The notes under the pieces: generated by a model
What the model saw: only the letters and a program-made list of their open reading frames with translations
What the model was told of the DNA's origin: nothing
Databases searched by the model: none
Shown: positions 1 to 8,971 of the stretch, one piece after another
Numbering within the stretch: the stretch's first letter is position 1
How the letters are laid out: the number at the start of each line of letters is the position of its first letter
Assembly: GCF_002443295.1 (NCBI RefSeq)
Contig: NZ_BAOS01000045.1
Coordinates: forward strand, 120,976-184,975
Direction: 5' to 3'
Source of the DNA: Candidatus Scalindua japonica
Lineage (GTDB): Bacteria; Planctomycetota; Brocadiia; Brocadiales; Scalinduaceae
DNA length: 64,000 bases
Translations under genes and position numbers: made by a program

Positions 1-1
1 T

Positions 2-853
2 CATGCAATCCTGGAAAGCGTAACAAAACCTATTTGTACGGAAAATCATTTGAGGAGATTTAATACAGACATAATCTTTCATTCTGCTGCTTACAAACAT
101 GTTTCACTTGTTGAGATAAATCCATGTGTGGCGATGATCAATAATGTACTGGGTACACTTAAAACCGCAAAACTGGCAGACAAGTATAAGGTGGAAAAGT
201 TTGTCTTAATATCAACGGATAAAGCGGTCCGACCTACAAGTGTGATGGGTGCTACCAAAAGGGTGTGTGAATTATACATTCAAAACTTTAATAAGATAAG
301 TAATACCGATTTTATCGCAGTCAGGTTTGGTAATGTGCTTGATAGCTCAGGTAGTGTAGTGCCAAAATTTAAGCAGCAAATAAAAGAAGGTGGTCCGGTA
401 ACAGTAACGCATCCTGATGTTACCCGTTATTTTATGCTTATACCTGAGGCCGTTCAGCTTGTGATGCAGGCTGCCAGTCTGGGGAAAGGAGGGGAAATAT
501 TTATATTGGATATGGGAGAGCCAGTAAATATAGAAAATATGGCAAAAGACATGATAAGGATGATGGGCTTTGGTCCTGAAGATGTGAAAATTAAATATTC
601 TGGGTTAAAACCCGGAGAAAAACTTTATGAAGAGCTGTTAATAGATGAATCCGAAAAGGATACAAAATATGAGAGCATCACAATCGCGGGTGTTACCAAT
701 GTCAATTGGGAAGAATTTAATAGTGATATAGAAGAGCTTTTACACTTTGCAGATAAGGAAAATATTGATGGTGCCATACGAGTGCTGAAAAAACTAGTTC
801 CAGAGTACAATCCACAGAATAAAGTATATGAGACAATATTGACAAAACAGTAA
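2..853 (+). CDS. CapD/FlaA1-type nucleotide-sugar 4,6-dehydratase, C-terminal part
   Basis: The reading frame is open from base 2, so the gene begins upstream of the window; the TTG at 50 is not needed as a start. The visible 283 codons are the C-terminal part of a short-chain dehydrogenase of the CapD/FlaA1/WbpM family, which makes 4-keto-6-deoxy UDP-amino sugars for glycan synthesis. Diagnostic stretches are FHSAAYKHV, then STDKAVRPTSVMGATKR, in which the usual SDR Tyr is replaced by Met before the catalytic Lys as in this subfamily, then RFGNVLDSSGSVVP, TRYFM and KPGEKLYEELL. The C-terminus looks complete. It fits an EPS locus as a sugar-nucleotide supply enzyme. The missing N-terminus would hold the membrane segments and/or the NAD-binding Gly-rich motif, so membrane-bound and soluble forms cannot be told apart. 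Confidence 0.9.
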   Translation, partial: HAILESVTKPICTENHLRRFNTDIIFHSAAYKHVSLVEINPCVAMINNVLGTLKTAKLADKYKVEKFVLISTDKAVRPTSVMGATKRVCELYIQNFNKISNTDFIAVRFGNVLDSSGSVVPKFKQQIKEGGPVTVTHPDVTRYFMLIPEAVQLVMQAASLGKGGEIFILDMGEPVNIENMAKDMIRMMGFGPEDVKIKYSGLKPGEKLYEELLIDESEKDTKYESITIAGVTNVNWEEFNSDIEELLHFADKENIDGAIRVLKKLVPEYNPQNKVYETILTKQ

Positions 854-892
854 CTATTGAATTAGTGTTTCGGTTTAGAGTTTTTTAAGCTA

Positions 893-1335
893 TTAAAATA
901 AATTCAAAAAAAGCAATGCAGCTTTATTAATCCACATAAGCCCTATTTCATTGTTGTTGAACATAGGCATATACAACGCGCAATTTATAAGGCTGTCCAC
1001 AGGATGTATTGTCTTCAATAATAACATACCATACTTAACCTCTATGATTCTTTGGAAAATATCATGGATGCCTGCCTCTTGACTGATTCCTGAAAATTTA
1101 TGCCATGCCCAGTGTAGTTCAATATATGAGTTTTTTCTTGTTGCTTTGATTGTAGAAAGTGTCTTCGTAATAGAAATCTCTGGAATTTTCAAATCTTTTA
1201 TCCTGGCACTTGTAACCCAGGCCAGAAATGTGTTTTTCGGCTAAGGTTATTTGCTCAGGATACACCAACAAATCAATGTCTCCGTATGGTCTTGCCGCCG
1301 AGTCAGAATATACGGTCCTCGCCAGTGCCGGTCAT
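893..1335 (-). pseudogene. Decayed nucleotidyltransferase (NTP_transf_5-like)
   Basis: On the minus strand, translation from about 1333 down gives an uninterrupted stretch with ARTVYSDSAARPYGDIDLLV, the metal-binding GDIDLLV motif of the polymerase-beta-like nucleotidyltransferases (PF14907 type). This frame stops near 1118. A different frame, open from 1192 to 893, continues the family pattern with YIELHWAWHKF and a Leu/Trp-rich C-terminal helix region. The frames meet at a run of six A (minus strand, about 1131-1136), so one frameshift separates them. No start codon remains upstream, because a stop lies just before the conserved region. Members of this family are common accessories in XrtA EPS loci. 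This copy runs against the operon and is probably dead. A sequencing indel could explain the frameshift but not the missing N-terminus. Confidence 0.6.
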
Positions 1336-1616
1336 TTTAAGACTACATTCAGAATTCTTCAATAAGTAAGAAATCATTGGCTTTTTTCTGCATATTTTAT
1401 AATATTGATATAGTAAACAAGTTAAATAAAAAGAAGACGTAATCACTGTATAGATTTTCAGATTCTGATTATATTGTTTTATCAGAATCAAATTGTATGA
1501 GTAAATGAATATCGTAAGTTTAAATAATGCTATATGGCTTTAATAATAGCAGTACAGGTGGGTACCATCCAACGTTCCTGTGTTAAAATGTTCAAAAGAT
1601 CACTAACATACTGATT

Positions 1617-2987
1617 ATGCTGTTAAAACATATTCCAAAAAAGACAATACTCCTTTTATCAGGTGATATTATTTTTATTATTCTGTCTATAGCGGTAGCT
1701 TATTATGTAAGGTTGGGCAGGTTTGACTTATTATCAAATTTCACTGGCGCGTCTATTATAACACTCACCATACATATATTTACTTTCTATATATTTGACA
1801 TTTATAGTTTCAAGTATAAATTTACAACTATAAATTATTTTCTAAAATTGCTACTTGCTGTTGCTGTTGGGAGTACGCTTGTGGCCTTGAGCTTTTATCT
1901 TATTCCTCATTATCAATTTGGAAGAGGTATATTTTTTATTAAAATAATTTTTCTTACTATCTTCATGTATTTATGGAGGGCTGCTTTTGAGTCTTTTCTA
2001 TTAAACAAAGGTAACAAAAAAAATGTTGGAATAATGGGAGTTGGAGTTTCCGGACAAACTATCTGTAGATTGCTTCGTAAGAACACTAACTATAATATAG
2101 TCGGTTTTTTTGACGACAATCCGAAATTGCATAATCAAACTGTTGAGCAATATTCTATTCTGGGTAATAGCCGTAATTTAAGAGATATGGCAACAAGAGG
2201 TGAAATAGATGTTGTTGTGGTTGCAATTACACAAGAGAAAAGAAGTGAATTATTTAAAAATATACTCTCTGTGAAGATGTCTGGTATTGAAGTTTATGAT
2301 ATGCCTTCACTATATGAAGAATTGTCAGGAAGGGTTCCAGTAAAGCATATAAGGGATTCATGGTTTATATATGTAGCATTATCAGGGATAAAAAGGAGTA
2401 TATTCACTCAGAGAATCGAACGTATTGTGGATGTGATATTCTGTGTACTGGGCCTTATTGGATCGCTGCCGGTAAGCTTAATTACTATTGTTCTGATAAA
2501 GCTTGGTTCAAAAGGGAGTATTTTTTATATACAAGACAGAGTTGGACATAATGGAAAGATATTCAAGTTGATTAAATTTCGCTCAATGAAGCCGGATGCA
2601 GAAGCAAATGGTGCCGTGTGGGCAAAAGAAGGTGATCTAAGAGTGACGAAAATAGGAAGAATTATAAGGAAATTAAGAATTGACGAGATGCCTCAAATGT
2701 GGAATGTGCTTAAAGGAGATATAAGTTTAATTGGGCCAAGGCCGGAAAGGCCAGAATTTGTGAAAGACCTGGAAAAAGAAATCCCTTATTTTTCCTTGCG
2801 TCATTCGGTCAGGCCTGGATTAACAGGTTGGGCACAAGTAAATCATGGATATGTTGCATCAAAGAAAGATACTCTTGAGAAGCTTCAATATGATCTTTAT
2901 TACATAAAGAACAAATCAATCCTGCTTGACTTGATTATAATTGTTAAGACCATAAAAGTTGTATTACTTGGAAGCGGGGCAAGATGA
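1617..2987 (+). CDS. Polyprenyl glycosylphosphotransferase (priming sugar-phosphate transferase)
   Basis: 456 aa. Four or five hydrophobic segments in the first 125 residues are followed by a CoA-binding-like/Rossmann region (GIMGVGVSGQTICRLL) and a C-terminal bacterial sugar transferase domain. The latter has VGHNGKIFKLIKFRSM, KIGRIIRKLRIDEMPQ, NVLKGDISLIGPRPERPEF and RPGLTGWAQV. It transfers a sugar 1-phosphate from a UDP-sugar to undecaprenyl phosphate at the inner membrane, starting repeat-unit synthesis. The length and layout fit the PEP-CTERM-associated sugar transferase group (TIGR03013 type), in line with the XrtA operon that starts 3.5 kb downstream. The ATG at 1617 gives a complete N-terminal membrane helix. 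The sugar specificity cannot be read from sequence. Confidence 0.93.
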   Translation: MLLKHIPKKTILLLSGDIIFIILSIAVAYYVRLGRFDLLSNFTGASIITLTIHIFTFYIFDIYSFKYKFTTINYFLKLLLAVAVGSTLVALSFYLIPHYQFGRGIFFIKIIFLTIFMYLWRAAFESFLLNKGNKKNVGIMGVGVSGQTICRLLRKNTNYNIVGFFDDNPKLHNQTVEQYSILGNSRNLRDMATRGEIDVVVVAITQEKRSELFKNILSVKMSGIEVYDMPSLYEELSGRVPVKHIRDSWFIYVALSGIKRSIFTQRIERIVDVIFCVLGLIGSLPVSLITIVLIKLGSKGSIFYIQDRVGHNGKIFKLIKFRSMKPDAEANGAVWAKEGDLRVTKIGRIIRKLRIDEMPQMWNVLKGDISLIGPRPERPEFVKDLEKEIPYFSLRHSVRPGLTGWAQVNHGYVASKKDTLEKLQYDLYYIKNKSILLDLIIIVKTIKVVLLGSGAR

Positions 2988-3107
2988 AGCTGGTAATTAC
3001 CGATCTTTTTATTTGTAAAAATAGACAAAAAACAGGATGCGTAAATTATGTTAAGAACACGTGATACTTATTCTTGATATCCATGCCAGCAAGTTGTATT
3101 TTGTGAT

Positions 3108-4509
3108 ATGCCTGTAATTCTTGAATTCCATGGTGCTACTGAAGGTGTTACCGGATCGTGTTCCCAGATATCATTCGCAGATGAGAGCCTGCTTGTTGAC
3201 TGTGGTCTTTTTCAGGGTAAAGAGGCCAGAGAATACATTGATTTAAAAATTAATTTTAATATATCGACTCTTAAAGGGTTGATTCTTACGCATGCGCATC
3301 TGGATCACATTGGCCGTATTCCATATCTGCTTGCATCCGGGTATACCGGCCCCATATACACGTCTGTTCCAACCTCATATCTTGTACCGGGACAACTTCA
3401 AGATGCTTTGAAAATCGGGTTTACGAAAAACCGTAAACTTATCAATAGTGTTATTAGTGTACTACAGAAACGTATCGTTCCCTGTAAATACAGGCAGTGG
3501 ATATCGGTATCGGATAGTTTTAAAATTAAATTTCACCCTGCTGGTCACATACTTGGGAGTGCTTTTGTTGAGATTGCGGTTAAGGTAATTCCAGGGAAAA
3601 AACATAAGAGTTTAAACAACACAAAACGTATTGTCTTTTCAGGTGATCTTGGTGCTCCTTATACCCCAATCCTGTCTATGCCACAATCACCCTTTCAGGC
3701 TGACGTTCTCGTGCTGGAGTCAACATATGGAAACAGGAAGCACTCCGGAAGAAAGGAACGTCGTCATCACTTATTAAAGGTATTAAAGAAATCACTTTCA
3801 GATAATGGGATAATTATTATTCCCGCGTTTGCTATCGGACGTACACAGGAACTGCTTTATGAACTGAATGAAATAGTTGAAAGAGAAAAACTGTCCAGGC
3901 TTCCGGTAATCATCGATTCACCTCTTGCAAACAGGTTCACTGCTCTATATTCTGACCTTAAGGATTTCTGGGACAAGGAATCCAGGAGACGATTGAGAGG
4001 CGGTGATGACCCGTTTGTATTCCCTGGGCTTGTTAGTATTAATAATCATAAGGACCATTATAAAAGCATTACGATGGTTGAATGATAAAGGTGGGCCCGC
4101 TATTGTAGTTGCTGGTAGCGGTATGTGTACGGGAGGGAGGGTTGTAAACTATCTGAAAGAGTTCTTGCCGGATAGCAGAAATGATATTCTGTTTGTAGGA
4201 TATCAGGCTTGTGGGACACCAGGGAGAGATATTATTACTTGTGGAAACAATAAAATGAGACATGGGTATGTGACCATTGATGGTAAAAGGATAGATGTTG
4301 GCGCCGGAGTCCATGAAATTTCAGGGTATTCAGCTCATGCGGATAAAGATGATCTTGTTCGTTGGGTAATGAGGTTTCGTAATAAACCTTCAAAAATATT
4401 CCTTGTTCATGGAGAAGCAGAATCAAAAAAGTCTTTGAAGAAGGAACTAGACACAATGGGGTTGGATGTAACAGTTGCAAGGAAAAAGAGATACATTGTA
4501 GATGCTTGA
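3108..4509 (+). pseudogene. MBL-fold/beta-CASP RNA-processing nuclease, frameshifted
   Basis: Two overlapping frames together make one protein of about 467 aa. Frame one (3108-4085) has the metallo-beta-lactamase zinc motif HAHLDH at residues 62-67, HPAGHILGSAF, FSGDLG, and the beta-CASP stretch PAFAIGRTQELLYEL followed by DSPLANRFT. It then reads into a short tail, TMVE, and stops. The neighbouring frame resumes exactly where the family continues, RWLNDKGGPAIVVAGSGMCTGGR, then GYQACGTPGRDI, SGYSAHADKDDL and FLVHGE, ending at 4509. The switch lies at about 4068-4075, where there is no long homopolymer. The family (YSH1/CPSF73-like, COG1236) processes or degrades RNA. Either the gene was recently inactivated or one base is wrong. 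It has no evident role in EPS synthesis. Confidence 0.85.
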
Positions 4510-4568
4510 AATATTAATAAGAAGCTTGATATGTGTTAATTATCAGAAAACCATACATCATATTTCTC

Positions 4569-4597
4569 TTGACATTGTCTTATAGTGGATGTTAAAT
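4569..4597 (+). promoter_or_regulatory. Possible sigma70 promoter upstream of comEA-like gene
   Basis: TTGACA at 4569-4574, a 17-nt spacer, then TTAAAT at 4592-4597. The -35 box is perfect and the -10 box matches four of six. It lies in the 444-nt space between the MBL nuclease and the ComEA-like gene, about 360 nt before that gene's start. Such matches occur by chance in AT-rich DNA. Confidence 0.35.
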
Positions 4598-4751
4598 GGC
4601 AACAGCATATTGAATGTATCGATTAAAGAAAAAATATTCAGACGGGCTTATTATTTTCCTGGGAGAATAAATGCTTCAGAGCTTCAGACATGTCTTTTTT
4701 TGCGGTAGATTTTATTCGTAAGATTTATACCCATTACGAAGTTGTTTTAGG

Positions 4752-4780
4752 AATTTCAGGACAGGAGTTTGCCTGAAATT
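4752..4780 (+). terminator. Stem-loop, possible intrinsic terminator
   Basis: AATTTCAGG (4752-4760) and CCTGAAATT (4772-4780) are perfect 9-bp complementary arms around an 11-nt loop, followed by a T-rich stretch. It sits between the MBL nuclease and the ComEA-like gene. It may end transcription from the left, or act as a leader structure if the promoter at 4569 is used. Apart from this and that promoter, the interval 4510-4953 shows nothing recognisable. Confidence 0.35.
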
Positions 4781-4953
4781 TTGATTTTTCGATTGAATAA
4801 AACCAGAGGCATAGCAATGCTAAGTCGAGGATTTTGTGATTGAGAAAAATCTATAAGTTCTGGTGAAATCTGGTAATGAAAACTGAAAACCAATTCGTGA
4901 TGGGTATACTTACAACATTAATATGGGATTCCGGTTTAGGAAAGGAGAATTAC

Positions 4954-5235
4954 ATGGACGTTATTCGCAAAGTATCTGTTGTGTTAATAGTAGTAGCCTT
5001 GGTATCTTTTGTTGGTGGATTTGCCTATGCGGAACATAAAGCAAAGGTTAATATTAACACGGCAACAGTTGAGGAGTTAATGTCTTTGAAAGGCATTGGC
5101 GAAAGGAAGGCGGAATCTATAGTCGAACATCGTGAGGCAGTTGGATCTTTTACTACAATTGATGGCTTGAAAGACGTAAAAGGTGTTGGAGATGGGATTT
5201 ATAATAAAATTAAGGACATGATTGCGATTGAATGA
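4954..5235 (+). CDS. ComEA-like secreted helix-hairpin-helix protein
   Basis: The ATG at 4954 is chosen because it follows a clear AGGAG at about 4943 and begins a signal peptide (MDVIRKVSVVLIVVALV, ending GFAYA). An in-frame ATG at 4876 lacks both. The mature part of about 65 residues is a tandem helix-hairpin-helix domain: VNINTATVEELMSLKGIGE, then RKAESIVEHREAVGSF and LKDVKGVGDGIYNKI. This is the ComEA/competence fold that binds DNA non-specifically. Short exported HhH proteins like this are widespread; some bind incoming DNA during transformation, others have no known role. It stands alone between the MBL nuclease and the pseudopilin. The pseudopilin next to it hints at a DNA-uptake or secretion link, but that is inference. 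Confidence 0.88.
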   Translation: MDVIRKVSVVLIVVALVSFVGGFAYAEHKAKVNINTATVEELMSLKGIGERKAESIVEHREAVGSFTTIDGLKDVKGVGDGIYNKIKDMIAIE

Positions 5236-5517
5236 CTCCCATATTAGTGTGTATTACATTTGAGTAGAGAGAGAATTACTTTTACTTTTTTTTCATAACA
5301 TAGAGTTTTTTTGAGCAAAACCTGGAATCCCATATTTTCTTTTGTTTTGCGGAAAAATAGCTTTTGTAAAAATATTCTGATACCGTTATCAGGAAAAGAA
5401 CGAAAGATACTGAATAGATTTATTTAATAATTTCCGGATTGAACAGGAAGTTTGCAACGAATCCGGTATAAAGGCCACCACAATTAGTTTAGCTGAGCAT
5501 GGAAGCATAGTTAAATT

Positions 5518-6192
5518 ATGAATAACAACAACCACGCATTTACATTAATTGAACTACTCATAGTTGTATTCATTGTTTTTGCAATTATGGGTTTAGTACT
5601 TCCGGCTCTTTCAACAATCAGGGCTAAATCTAAACAGACAGTATGCATGGGTAACATGGGGCAGATATTTAAGTGCTTTGCGCAATATGCAATTGAAAAC
5701 GATGGATATCTCCCGTTGGAAAGTAATACTGGATCATGCAGCGGCGAGGTCTGGTTTAAAGCTGTTGACAGATATATAACAACGGACATATTACCTGATA
5801 ATCAGACTGAGATTTCAACAAAGGAAAGACTTATGCTGATAAAACAAGACCCTGTCATTAATACGGTAGCTCAAGATAAAAAAGACAATACCAGAACCAT
5901 TAAAATGAATACTCAGCTTACTCAAGGTTCAATGTGTAATCGAATGATTGATTCAATCAGGTTTCCCTCCAAAACAGTCTTGTTATTCGATGGCAGAATA
6001 AATAATCAGACTGTTGCAAGTAAGTTTGAAGGTTCCTATGGTAGCGTTGCGCAAAGGCACTCAAGAGGTGCGAACATCCTTTTTTTAGATGGTCACGTCG
6101 GGCGTGTACAGAATGGAGATACTGACGGTTCCACCAACGATGGATGGCCAGACGGGCATGCTGATCAAGGTATAGTATGGGACCCGGATTAG
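5518..6192 (+). CDS. Type II pseudopilin-like protein with H-X9-DG motif
   Basis: 224 aa. A short leader (MNNNNHA) precedes the prepilin motif FTLIELLIVV, with Glu at +5 of the mature form and a single hydrophobic helix. The residue before the cleavage site is Ala rather than the usual Gly. The C-terminus carries H-X9-DG (RHSRGANILFLDGHV at about 180-195), the signature of the large PulG-like pseudopilin families of Planctomycetota, Verrucomicrobiota and Lentisphaerota. The protein should be cleaved by a prepilin peptidase and sit in a type II secretion-like pseudopilus. Its role in this locus is unknown. It is the best lineage hint in the window. Confidence 0.88.
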   Translation: MNNNNHAFTLIELLIVVFIVFAIMGLVLPALSTIRAKSKQTVCMGNMGQIFKCFAQYAIENDGYLPLESNTGSCSGEVWFKAVDRYITTDILPDNQTEISTKERLMLIKQDPVINTVAQDKKDNTRTIKMNTQLTQGSMCNRMIDSIRFPSKTVLLFDGRINNQTVASKFEGSYGSVAQRHSRGANILFLDGHVGRVQNGDTDGSTNDGWPDGHADQGIVWDPD

Positions 6193-6328
6193 TAATATCT
6201 TTATGTATCTATTTCACTTCATAAATCATTTTTTACCATATATTCTATTTCTGTCTGATATCTTTTATATTTGTTTCACCCAGATTTGCAAATATGTTAA
6301 TTATTTACACTTATGTCTCTCGATAGTT

Positions 6329-6347
6329 ATGTCTAATTATTAGACAT
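6329..6347. promoter_or_regulatory. Inverted-repeat operator candidate
   Basis: ATGTCTAA (6329-6336) and TTAGACAT (6340-6347) are perfect 8-bp arms with a 3-nt centre. A further half-site, TTATGTCT, occurs at 6311-6318 in direct orientation, 17 nt upstream of the matching TTATGTCT. The palindrome ends 17 nt before the -35 box of the promoter at 6365. The position suits an activator or repressor of the EPS operon. Confidence 0.45.
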
Positions 6348-6364
6348 ATTCCCAAAAGTATTGT

Positions 6365-6393
6365 TTGACAACTAATAAGTATCGGTTTATATT
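6365..6393 (+). promoter_or_regulatory. Probable sigma70 promoter of the core EPS operon
   Basis: TTGACA (6365-6370), exactly 17 nt, then TATATT (6388-6393): a perfect -35 box and a five-of-six -10 box. It is in the 350-nt gene-free space before the Wza-like gene at 6543 and would give a leader of about 140 nt. An AGTGGAG ribosome-binding site precedes the ATG at 6543. Confidence 0.55.
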
Positions 6394-6542
6394 AAACGCA
6401 AAAGCGTGTGTGGCTGATCAGGTTTTAAATTAATTCTAATATTTCCGGAAATAAGAGTAAAAATTATCATATATTCGTAGCTTTTTTTATTTAAAGAAAA
6501 TGAAAAGAATGTCGATAATATTTAAAGTGGAGAAAAATTAAA

Positions 6543-7337
6543 ATGATCAGAAATGTAATAATCTTAATATCATTAGTACTAGTATTGTTTCATACCGGAT
6601 GTACTACGCCGTCTTCGTCTAAACTGTTTGATGAGATTCCTAAATTGGCAGTTAACGAGCAGAATGAGGAGGTTGATAATAGACTGGAAGCCATAAACGG
6701 TACTTACAAACTATCACCTCCTGATGTTGTTGCAATATCAGTCAATGATAATAAAGATCTAAACACTGCGGCTACTATTAGACCTGATGGAAACATTTTT
6801 TTCCCGCTTCTGGGAGATATCTACATAGAAGGACTTACTCCATTAGAGGTACGGGAAAAGATACATAAGTTGTTGGGGCGATATCTCAAAGAACTTCCCG
6901 CGGAGGCAGTGTCTGTTCAGGTAAGAGGATTTAACAGCAAGAAGGTGTATATATATAGTTTTGGTGGGGGTATCAGACAAATCCCATTTACCGGTAATCT
7001 TACTGTGCTCGATGCTATTACAAAAACAGGTTTATTGTCACGCACCGCTAAACGGAGTAAAATCAAGGTTATTCGTGGAGAAAGTGATGTAATTGAGAAA
7101 CCACAAAGTCTTGTAGTAAACCTGAATGATATTCTTAAGAAGGGAAAGACTGGAGATAATATTGTCCTCAGACCAAATGACATTGTCTATATTCCTCCTA
7201 CGTTACTTGGGAGGATCGGCTTTGTTATACAAGATGTGTTAAAACCGACACAACCTGCTCAGCAACTTGGTAGTGCTGCTGCTTCTGCTGGCCGTTGGCA
7301 AACTACTGCATTCGGATTTGACACACCTGGAAATTAA
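6543..7337 (+). CDS. Wza-like polysaccharide export lipoprotein (XrtA type)
   Basis: 264 aa. The N-terminus is a lipoprotein-type signal with a lipidation Cys at about residue 20 (FHTGC). It is followed by a Poly_export domain (YKLSPPDVVAISV, IRPDGNIFFPLLGDIYIEG, PLEVREKI) and a single SLBB-like region (KKVYIYSFGGGIRQIPF...LDAITKTG, NDIVYIPP). It is short for Wza and fits the PEP-CTERM-associated export protein (TIGR03027 type). It should form or gate the outer-membrane exit for the polymer. It is the first gene of the core operon, behind the promoter at 6365, and is followed 14 nt later by the chain-length gene. Confidence 0.92.
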   Translation: MIRNVIILISLVLVLFHTGCTTPSSSKLFDEIPKLAVNEQNEEVDNRLEAINGTYKLSPPDVVAISVNDNKDLNTAATIRPDGNIFFPLLGDIYIEGLTPLEVREKIHKLLGRYLKELPAEAVSVQVRGFNSKKVYIYSFGGGIRQIPFTGNLTVLDAITKTGLLSRTAKRSKIKVIRGESDVIEKPQSLVVNLNDILKKGKTGDNIVLRPNDIVYIPPTLLGRIGFVIQDVLKPTQPAQQLGSAAASAGRWQTTAFGFDTPGN

Positions 7338-7351
7338 TATATAGGAGAACA

Positions 7352-8944
7352 ATGGAACAGGCTCATTCATCGTTCGATTTACATAAATATACGAAACTGC
7401 TTTTAAGAAAAAAGTGGATGTGGATTATTCCCACAATCCTGTGCACTATAGGATCGGTTTTTTATGCCACGGTTCAGCCGGATGTTTATGAATCAGAGTG
7501 TACTTTGCTTGTGGAACGGTCAAAGGTGATGGATGCTGTTGTCGGTGGACAGAGAGGCGTTAGTGCTAAATCTGTGATACAGATTGTCAGACAAAAAATG
7601 TTGAGTTGGAAATCTTTGGTTTCGGTTATAAGGATTTTGGAACTCGATAAAGATTTAGAGAGGGATGACACTGCTGGTTTACAGGTGTTATATCGTAAAA
7701 TAGGAAGTAAAGTTCGTTTGAAAGCAAAGGGGAGGAATCTGTTAACAGTTTCATATCGTGGAGAAAATCCGGAAATAAACTTTAGAATAGTTGATGGACT
7801 TGTTACAAACTTTATTGAGTCCAGCTTAAAGGATTCAAGAACTGAGGCAGATGAGACCGTAGAGTTTGTTGAAGAAGATTTAAAACGACTAAAAAAGAAT
7901 CTTGATCATTCTGAGGAACAACTTCTCGCATTTGAGGAGGAACAACTTGAAGATTTACCGGGCAGCCAGAACTCCAAGCAGGTTAGATTATCCATAGCCA
8001 GGAAAGAGCTGATAAGAGTTGATAGAGCATTGAATGCTATAAACGAGAGAATAAAATATCTGGATGATCTTGAAGGAAGAGAAGATAAGACGATTACAGG
8101 AGAAGTGACCCGAATACCAAATCCTAAAGTAGCCACTTTATCTAAACAGATTGATAAGCTGGAGATAGAGATCAATACATTACGTGCTAAATTTTTTGAT
8201 GAGCATCCAAGTATTGTAAAGAAGCTGAAAGTACTCAAGAGTTTGGAAGAAATGCGTGAAAAAGTAGCTAAAAAGGTTGTGAGTGAAGAGAAGATAGTAA
8301 ATAATCCTATGTACAAAGATCTTAAGCAAAAAGGGTTCACTGCACAACTTGAACTGAAAGCGTTACAAATAGAACGGGGGGATTTAATTGAGGAAATTGC
8401 CCTCCTGGAAGAATCAGTAAAGGCAATGCCTGCTCTTAGAAAGAAGCTTTCTGAATTAAAGCGAGGTTACAATGTAAACAAACAGTTATTTGAAACACGT
8501 CTTATGCAAAAAGAAAAGGCGGAACTCAGGAGAGAAATGACCCTTGATTCGAGGACCAACCCTTATAGGATTGTTGATCCCGCAAGGATATCGTACGAAC
8601 CTATAACGGTTGTTAAAGCAAAGATTGTTGGGATGGGTTTTGTTTTGGGATTAGGACTGGGAATTGCGTTGATACTTGGACTGGAGCAGATTGATCAGAG
8701 ATTCAAGACGATGGAAGATGTGATAAGTTACATGAATCTTCCTGCATTAGGAATGATCCCTACAATCATTACTAACACTCAGGCTAAACAAATATTAAGA
8801 AAGAAGATAATTGTATCAAGTTCAATAGCTGGATTTATTGCTATAACGACAGTTGTTTGTCTCGTTGTAGAGCCTGTCAAAACGATTGTCAGTAAAAAAG
8901 CCAGCGTTGGTTTGGAAAAGTTGAGTAAGTTGTCAAAAAAATAA
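7352..8944 (+). CDS. Wzz-like polysaccharide co-polymerase (XrtA chain-length protein)
   Basis: 530 aa; the start follows AGGAG by 7 nt. An N-terminal transmembrane helix (about 22-40) leads into a Wzz domain, then a long coiled-coil periplasmic part (about 160-390, rich in Glu/Lys/Leu heptads). Next comes the GNVR-like stretch (LKRGYNVNKQLFETRL), a second helix (VGMGFVLGLGLGIALIL) and a third hydrophobic segment near the C-terminus. The layout matches the XrtA chain-length determinant (TIGR03007 type), which sets polymer length and contacts the Wza-like exporter. No kinase domain is fused; the partner kinase is the separate gene at 9944. Confidence 0.92.
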   Translation: MEQAHSSFDLHKYTKLLLRKKWMWIIPTILCTIGSVFYATVQPDVYESECTLLVERSKVMDAVVGGQRGVSAKSVIQIVRQKMLSWKSLVSVIRILELDKDLERDDTAGLQVLYRKIGSKVRLKAKGRNLLTVSYRGENPEINFRIVDGLVTNFIESSLKDSRTEADETVEFVEEDLKRLKKNLDHSEEQLLAFEEEQLEDLPGSQNSKQVRLSIARKELIRVDRALNAINERIKYLDDLEGREDKTITGEVTRIPNPKVATLSKQIDKLEIEINTLRAKFFDEHPSIVKKLKVLKSLEEMREKVAKKVVSEEKIVNNPMYKDLKQKGFTAQLELKALQIERGDLIEEIALLEESVKAMPALRKKLSELKRGYNVNKQLFETRLMQKEKAELRREMTLDSRTNPYRIVDPARISYEPITVVKAKIVGMGFVLGLGLGIALILGLEQIDQRFKTMEDVISYMNLPALGMIPTIITNTQAKQILRKKIIVSSSIAGFIAITTVVCLVVEPVKTIVSKKASVGLEKLSKLSKK

Positions 8945-8971
8945 ATCATTAATTTTAACAGCACTGATAAA

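Noticed and set aside
1303..1491. Minus-strand 62-codon frame upstream of the nucleotidyltransferase relic
   Set aside because: It overlaps the relic in a different frame and shows no family pattern.
2360..2551. Plus-strand 63-codon frame inside the priming transferase
   Set aside because: Overlaps the conserved gene in another frame, with no start signal.
7906..8340. Minus-strand Ser/Leu-rich frame of 144 codons
   Set aside because: It lies fully inside the coiled-coil region of the Wzz-like gene, and its composition mirrors Glu/Lys codons on the other strand.
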